Shown piece after piece: positions 60,501 to 64,000 of a stretch of 64,000 bases of DNA. The DNA is taken from positions 1-64,000 of the forward strand of contig CALVNS010000012.1 of the NCBI GenBank assembly GCA_944349855.1, given 5' to 3'. A program made the translations under genes and the position numbers. This DNA is from an uncultured Eubacteriales bacterium. Its GTDB lineage: Bacteria; Bacillota; Clostridia; Christensenellales; Aristaeellaceae. Below the pieces are notes generated by a model. It saw only the letters and a list, made by a program, of their open reading frames with translations. It was not told the DNA's origin and searched no databases. Every line of letters begins with the position of its first letter. Position 1 is the first letter of the stretch.

Positions 60501-63500
60501 ATTTTGCATGCCGCCTTGATCGTCCACTCGCCCAGCGTCGCCTCTTCGGGCAATTGCAGCTTCACATCTTGCGGCAGGCTGACGTCGTTCAAGTTCAACA
60601 CATCGGTGCTCTGCTCGCCGTTGGTCGCCCAGATCGAGAGCTCGCTGACGTGATGCCCGCTCTGCAGTTCCCATCCTTCATAAAGGGTGATCGGGACGAT
60701 CTCTCCGGGAACATGTCCTTCCTCTGCATAGAAGATCTCCACCGGGAATTCATACTGCCGTGCTTCGACCCAAATGTCTCTGAGGAATTCGCCCTCAGGC
60801 AACAGGACATATTCGTCGCCGTCCGTCTTTAGGTAGGCGCATACCCAGAATTCACCCTCCCGATTGATGGTCATTTCGATGGACGTGTCGGCATAGCGCA
60901 CCGAGATATCTTCGCCGTTGATCTCCACCGGGCCCTCTGGACCTTCGATATAAATCTCGATCAGATCTTCCAGATCCAGCGTGTTTTCTCCAGAAATCTG
61001 CACGTCGTACCGAAGCGTCAGCGGCCAATAGCCGACGATTTCGTCGGTTTCCCGTTCAAGCCGAACAATCTTCTGGCCGGCCTCCAGCAACTCGAAGTTT
61101 TCGGAATGGACTTCATAGTTGTCGCTTGTGTCATAGAGCGCATCTCGCCGGATCGTCGGCTGGACGATGATTTCCCACATGCCCGGCTGCGCTCCCTGCG
61201 GAAGCTCGATGGACACCGGTTCATCCGCATGGATATCGCTCGCCGGGATGATAATCGAATCGCTTCTCAGCTCGCCATTGGCCGCCCAGATCTGAACCGA
61301 TTCGAGCTCATCGCCGTAATACGCTTTCGTATCGTCCAGCACGCCGTATTCGACATACAGATATGCCCGAATCGCCTCGCCCGGTCGATAAGCGCTGTAC
61401 TCCGGCTGCACATAGACCACCGGTTCGGAGGGGGTCACCGACAGCGCGCATGTCTGGGCATTCAGACGGTAGCCCGTCAGTCCCTCCTTCAGAACGGGCG
61501 TTACGGTAAACTCGCCCGCGCAATAGGGATAGAAGATAACCTCATCCGATGTACGCTTGACCACGCCGTTCTTTTCATCCGGTATGAACGTTTCGTCGTT
61601 GCGCCGTATCACCAGTTCGATATTTTGCATATCGAATTCACCGGCTTCATCGTAGAAGCGCACCAATCTCTCGGGCGATGCGTAAGATCCGGAAGCCGTC
61701 TCCGACCCGAGGGTGACTTCTTTCTCCTCCACGGTAAAGCTTGCCGACGCGTTCGATTCCAGATAGCAATCGGACGTCACGCCATAGCTGGAGAACGAGA
61801 TTTGCGTCTGTGCGTAAACAGTCCATGCGCCAAGCGCCGCTCCGTCCTCGGGGAGGGTGAGGGTAACCGTCGCCTCCCCGGATTCCAATGCATCGGATAC
61901 GGACGCGACGTTCACCGACTGCGTCATTTCGCCATTTTCGCTGCTTGCCCATACGGTGAGACTGATCAGTTCGTCTTTTCCCGTTCCGCGGTCAATCAGC
62001 GTATCCTTGAGATAAACCGTCACCGGGACTTCTCCGCCGAACGGGAATGTGGAATCCTCCACTTCGATGCGGGACACCGGGTTCTGCGCCTTGGGGACCG
62101 TCGCTTCCACCGCACCTTCCGCAAAGGCCAGATCCCGATACGAAACGTTGTCTTTCAGCACGGGCATGATGACATACTTGCCCGGCCACAGCAGGGTAAG
62201 GGTATACTGCGTCGGGTCATCCGAGCTGCAAACCATTTGCACGCCGTCGGCCTTGACCAGCTCGCCATCGCGGAAGACACGCAGATCGACGAAATGTTCT
62301 ATGCTGTAACCGTCCATGAGGTCTTCTGCCTCGAACCGCGCGACATATTTGCACGGCAGCGACTCAGAATCCGCCAGCGTGAGTCGGAGAGTCCCTTTTT
62401 CAATGGCGAACGGCCAGTATCCCGTCTCATAGCAGTCGGAGACGTCCTCCCCGTTGCGCAGGATGGTCGTTCTGATCTCAATCAGTCCTTTTACAGAGTC
62501 GACATCTTCGTCCCCAAGCACTTCAAAACTCACGACTCCCTGCAGCTCGGACGACTCGTATGCAGGGTTGGCATAAGAACCGTAGGAAGGTTCAATGCGG
62601 ATCGAATCAAAGGCGTCGCCTTCCGCCAGCTTGTCTTCCTGCACGGTATATTCCACGCTAAAGTGGCCGCCCGGCAGTACGCTCTCCTCGCTTGAATAAG
62701 TTACCGGCGCCGGCGCTTTGGAGACCGTCAGCCGCGCCGGATTTGCCAGCAGCGCAAAGCCGTCGGCCCCTTCGAGCTTGGGCGTTATGACATACTCGCC
62801 CACGGTCTGCGGGATGAAGGAAACGGTATCCTCCCCATAGACCACCGCGCCGTCCTTCGGCGTATACGCCTTGCCGTCGCGGGTGATCTCCAGACGAATC
62901 TCATCCATGGGCACGCCGGAATCCTTCAGCGCCTCGGGCAGGGCAAACAGGACCTTGGGCGCGTTTGCCGTCCCAATGTCCAGATAGTTGCCGTGCGTAA
63001 CAAGCGCGTCCAGCGAGATCATGGTGATCCCTTCAGCGGCGATGACGAAGCGCGCCGGTTCCGCCGCCTCGAAGCTGTCGGAGATGTCCTCCCCGGAAGG
63101 CGTCACGGCGCGATACCCCACGACGATTGCCTTCTGGCCTTCTCCATACGTTTCTTCCAGAATCTTCTCTGCGCTGTACGCATTCATGGACGGATCGGCG
63201 AGGAACGCTTCTTCCAGCGACTCTTTTATGATCTCCGGTGCGTTTCCATATTCGATCCCGACATACACATCGCTGAAGGAGACGTACGCCGCCATGGATC
63301 TGTCGAGCTCAACCGTCCATGTCATCGTGTCGTCGGGCTGATACTGCGTCCGGTCGGTCGTCACGGAGAAAAGGGGATCGCCCTTGCGCACCGACAGGCT
63401 CGAACCGACCGCCCTGAGGGCATAGCCCTCCACGTCCTCCTTTAGCGTCAGGTAGATCTCATATTCGCCCGCATGCCAGGGAGAAAATCTGACGGCGTTT

Positions 63501-64000
63501 TCCGTATAGGTCAGCGCGCAGTTGACCCCATTGCGCACTTCAAACTCCTTGCCATCGCGCAGGACCTCCAGAGAAACCAGTTCCTCCAGCGGCAGAGCGG
63601 ATTGCGAGGTGTATTCCACATACGCCTCGCCCGTCAGCGCGTCGCAGATATCGCCGGAAACCGTCGTACGCTCCAGCGAGATCGTCGTCTTGCCTTCGAC
63701 CTGAATGGGAATGCTCGCGGAGGTTGTATACCCCTCGCTCACGTCCACGCCGTCGCGGGACATGCTCCATTGCGCGTGGATGAGCCAGCTGCCCTCCGGG
63801 GCATCCTCCTCGAGCGTCAAAGTCAGGGCCTGCGGCAGGGCGTCGGTCGCCACATTCCCGATTTCATGGCGCACGTTGTTGGCATCCATTGCATAGACCT
63901 GAATTTCCGCCGAGACCTCGTCTACCGGTACGTAGACCTGAGAAAGCTGGACCTCCAGCGTATCGCCGGGGCGATATGCCGTGTCCTTCATCTCCGCCTT
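57542..64000 (-). CDS. Giant modular surface protein, 5' end outside the window
   Basis: At least 2,152 residues; the frame is still open at base 64000, so the start lies beyond. The protein is a chain of alternating beta-rich modules. Module A (about 110 residues) has Y-x-P-G-D/E, then W/Y-A-T/M-N, L-P-x-x-A-x-x-G-x-W and D-V-S/T-x-x-Y-E; it resembles macroglobulin or Ig-like sandwiches. Module B has L-E-I-T-R-D-G-x-x-F-x-x-x-x-G, then A-G-E-Y-V-V-T-P-x-L-K-E-G. I count nine A and eight B. A Thr/Pro/Ala linker (P-T-P-T-A-T-A-A-P) leads to a unique 300-residue C-terminal domain. No LPxTG, SLH or membrane anchor at the visible end. Confidence 0.85.
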   Translation of the reverse strand, partial: KAEMKDTAYRPGDTLEVQLSQVYVPVDEVSAEIQVYAMDANNVRHEIGNVATDALPQALTLTLEEDAPEGSWLIHAQWSMSRDGVDVSEGYTTSASIPIQVEGKTTISLERTTVSGDICDALTGEAYVEYTSQSALPLEELVSLEVLRDGKEFEVRNGVNCALTYTENAVRFSPWHAGEYEIYLTLKEDVEGYALRAVGSSLSVRKGDPLFSVTTDRTQYQPDDTMTWTVELDRSMAAYVSFSDVYVGIEYGNAPEIIKESLEEAFLADPSMNAYSAEKILEETYGEGQKAIVVGYRAVTPSGEDISDSFEAAEPARFVIAAEGITMISLDALVTHGNYLDIGTANAPKVLFALPEALKDSGVPMDEIRLEITRDGKAYTPKDGAVVYGEDTVSFIPQTVGEYVITPKLEGADGFALLANPARLTVSKAPAPVTYSSEESVLPGGHFSVEYTVQEDKLAEGDAFDSIRIEPSYGSYANPAYESSELQGVVSFEVLGDEDVDSVKGLIEIRTTILRNGEDVSDCYETGYWPFAIEKGTLRLTLADSESLPCKYVARFEAEDLMDGYSIEHFVDLRVFRDGELVKADGVQMVCSSDDPTQYTLTLLWPGKYVIMPVLKDNVSYRDLAFAEGAVEATVPKAQNPVSRIEVEDSTFPFGGEVPVTVYLKDTLIDRGTGKDELISLTVWASSENGEMTQSVNVASVSDALESGEATVTLTLPEDGAALGAWTVYAQTQISFSSYGVTSDCYLESNASASFTVEEKEVTLGSETASGSYASPERLVRFYDEAGEFDMQNIELVIRRNDETFIPDEKNGVVKRTSDEVIFYPYCAGEFTVTPVLKEGLTGYRLNAQTCALSVTPSEPVVYVQPEYSAYRPGEAIRAYLYVEYGVLDDTKAYYGDELESVQIWAANGELRSDSIIIPASDIHADEPVSIELPQGAQPGMWEIIVQPTIRRDALYDTSDNYEVHSENFELLEAGQKIVRLERETDEIVGYWPLTLRYDVQISGENTLDLEDLIEIYIEGPEGPVEINGEDISVRYADTSIEMTINREGEFWVCAYLKTDGDEYVLLPEGEFLRDIWVEARQYEFPVEIFYAEEGHVPGEIVPITLYEGWELQSGHHVSELSIWATNGEQSTDVLNLNDVSLPQDVKLQLPEEATLGEWTIKAACKIVDSDGKDVTYQYESEQSGPPLSVGRQIRLEYYDSADGNYSQASSWGVAFATRDCQSQEELEELVELEITRYGDPFVPDGTNGRVTYDFMGQEGAIIFDAMVAGEFVVTPILKEGMEKDCYLVAEAQTVNVTRAEAALELQSDAGVYQPEDVLTVSLKNVRVASGFVISDDIQSVKVWATNGEQRLETQTFVTPLPETVVWTLPENVQLGEWTVQAEVQVVREGTQMDVSDCYEAVEPLRIQIVQKDIQILQLICDSAASGFAPGVVHYQANPMLTEDQLGQLVDMEITEDGRKIPIDGEKIALSYGDGEITVEFRRGGTFTLTPQLKDGVANTMLDVSAQTLTLTRQEAPVRAQIADAYQPGDAVQVSLELNEHCTAEIRAALQSFEVVLIAPDGTGIRQSVEGPFSAGAAIAPVLLQLPADAQPGTWTLEIRADMGLYGDCVENFVPVQFAVTEKSVQVIQLSADSQDGDYGQNNAWVTYTVTDESISLEGKVVLSVLKDGNVFDASNGTFVYAGNKMTFWPSAAGEYVVTPVKASGQGEDSVIVAEPVSFTVRKANAPLVMDVAEDECQVGEEITVKLSQAATVEGDAITDIQLFATNAENVVGPVKAEEALPQSVTLMLPYAGEWEITAKVYVEREVDGWDVTQNYETVVPVRVTCVDDEPLQTPTPTATAAPMATPTAAPTATVSPTEAPAFDLPYVEPQGNALYDSYLGTGGGLSELGIVYDETYGLDEYELLAVLYGEDQAEENVLLVVAQPDENGTYAQRSLVLSGLQLARLWQEKKIEWIQLRSGEASALLRIEELLSGDAAKFIAWALEDPDAAQLQALQNRPEVELKAEQLDGVRIEVRIAPDGDDGYRLGVYGWYADVQQEITALVPSFTVCLTAGEQGDETDRAEYAATHAVSATNEFGAVEFLKSALMETPPHETEDTNRQGEYFDVRIDAEENVVVLYDPEKPVHDYRCWSLCALWIGEAEYRLMELKAEQ

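Overview
The window looks like a chromosome segment of a moderately high-GC member of the Bacillota (Clostridia-type, perhaps a gut lineage). The evidence is the neighbourhood dprA-topA-trmFO-hslVU, a T-box-controlled leuCDB operon, strong A/G-rich ribosome binding sites, textbook TTGACA/TATAAT promoters, a PerR/Fur-type regulator and many ABC sugar importers. I cannot assign a species. No CRISPR array, prophage, intact insertion sequence or rRNA is visible. Several frameshifts sit in one pseudogene block, so sequencing or assembly error must be kept in mind.

Layout. 1-0.5 kb: the end of a lactonase. 0.8-7.2 kb: a leftward block with a secreted beta-helix protein, a GH32 and a GH172 fructosidase, one intact sugar permease, and a second permease fused in frame to a frameshifted response regulator (deletion scar or misassembly). 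7.6-13.3 kb: rightward PucR regulator, NCS1 permease, DUF917 protein and hydantoinase/oxoprolinase-type protein, probably uptake and breakdown of a cyclic N-compound. 13.5-20 kb: EamA transporter, Hsp20, a two-component system with two membrane proteins, two small envelope proteins and a MerR regulator. 20-25.5 kb: DUF362 protein and iron-sulfur aldo/keto reductase behind a MerR-type promoter, a Fur-family regulator with a QueD-like protein lacking the usual cysteine, and a secreted MsrAB.

26.5-40.4 kb is the most unusual part: an AT-richer island with a rightward four-carbon acid sugar kinase and a leftward 11-gene operon divergent from a GntR regulator. The operon encodes a sugar ABC importer, two paralogous clan GH-A-like intracellular enzymes, a sugar-phosphate isomerase/epimerase-like TIM barrel, a crotonase, a beta-keto acid cleavage enzyme, a lyxose-isomerase-like cupin and a split transketolase. 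A perfect sigma-A promoter with a TGAATTCA palindrome at the predicted start site, and a second copy of that palindrome before gntR, suggest one regulon. The combination implies uptake and dissimilation of an unusual sugar or glycoside by a route I cannot name.

41-53 kb is housekeeping: two tRNA-Ser genes, T-box/leuCDB, hslU, hslV, trmFO, topA, dprA and comM. 53-64 kb is envelope biology: a secreted transglutaminase-like protein, a membrane protein with short DGNVY repeats, a stretch of decayed sequence, yqeY, and a surface protein of more than 2,150 residues built from alternating beta-sandwich-like modules, whose start lies beyond the window.
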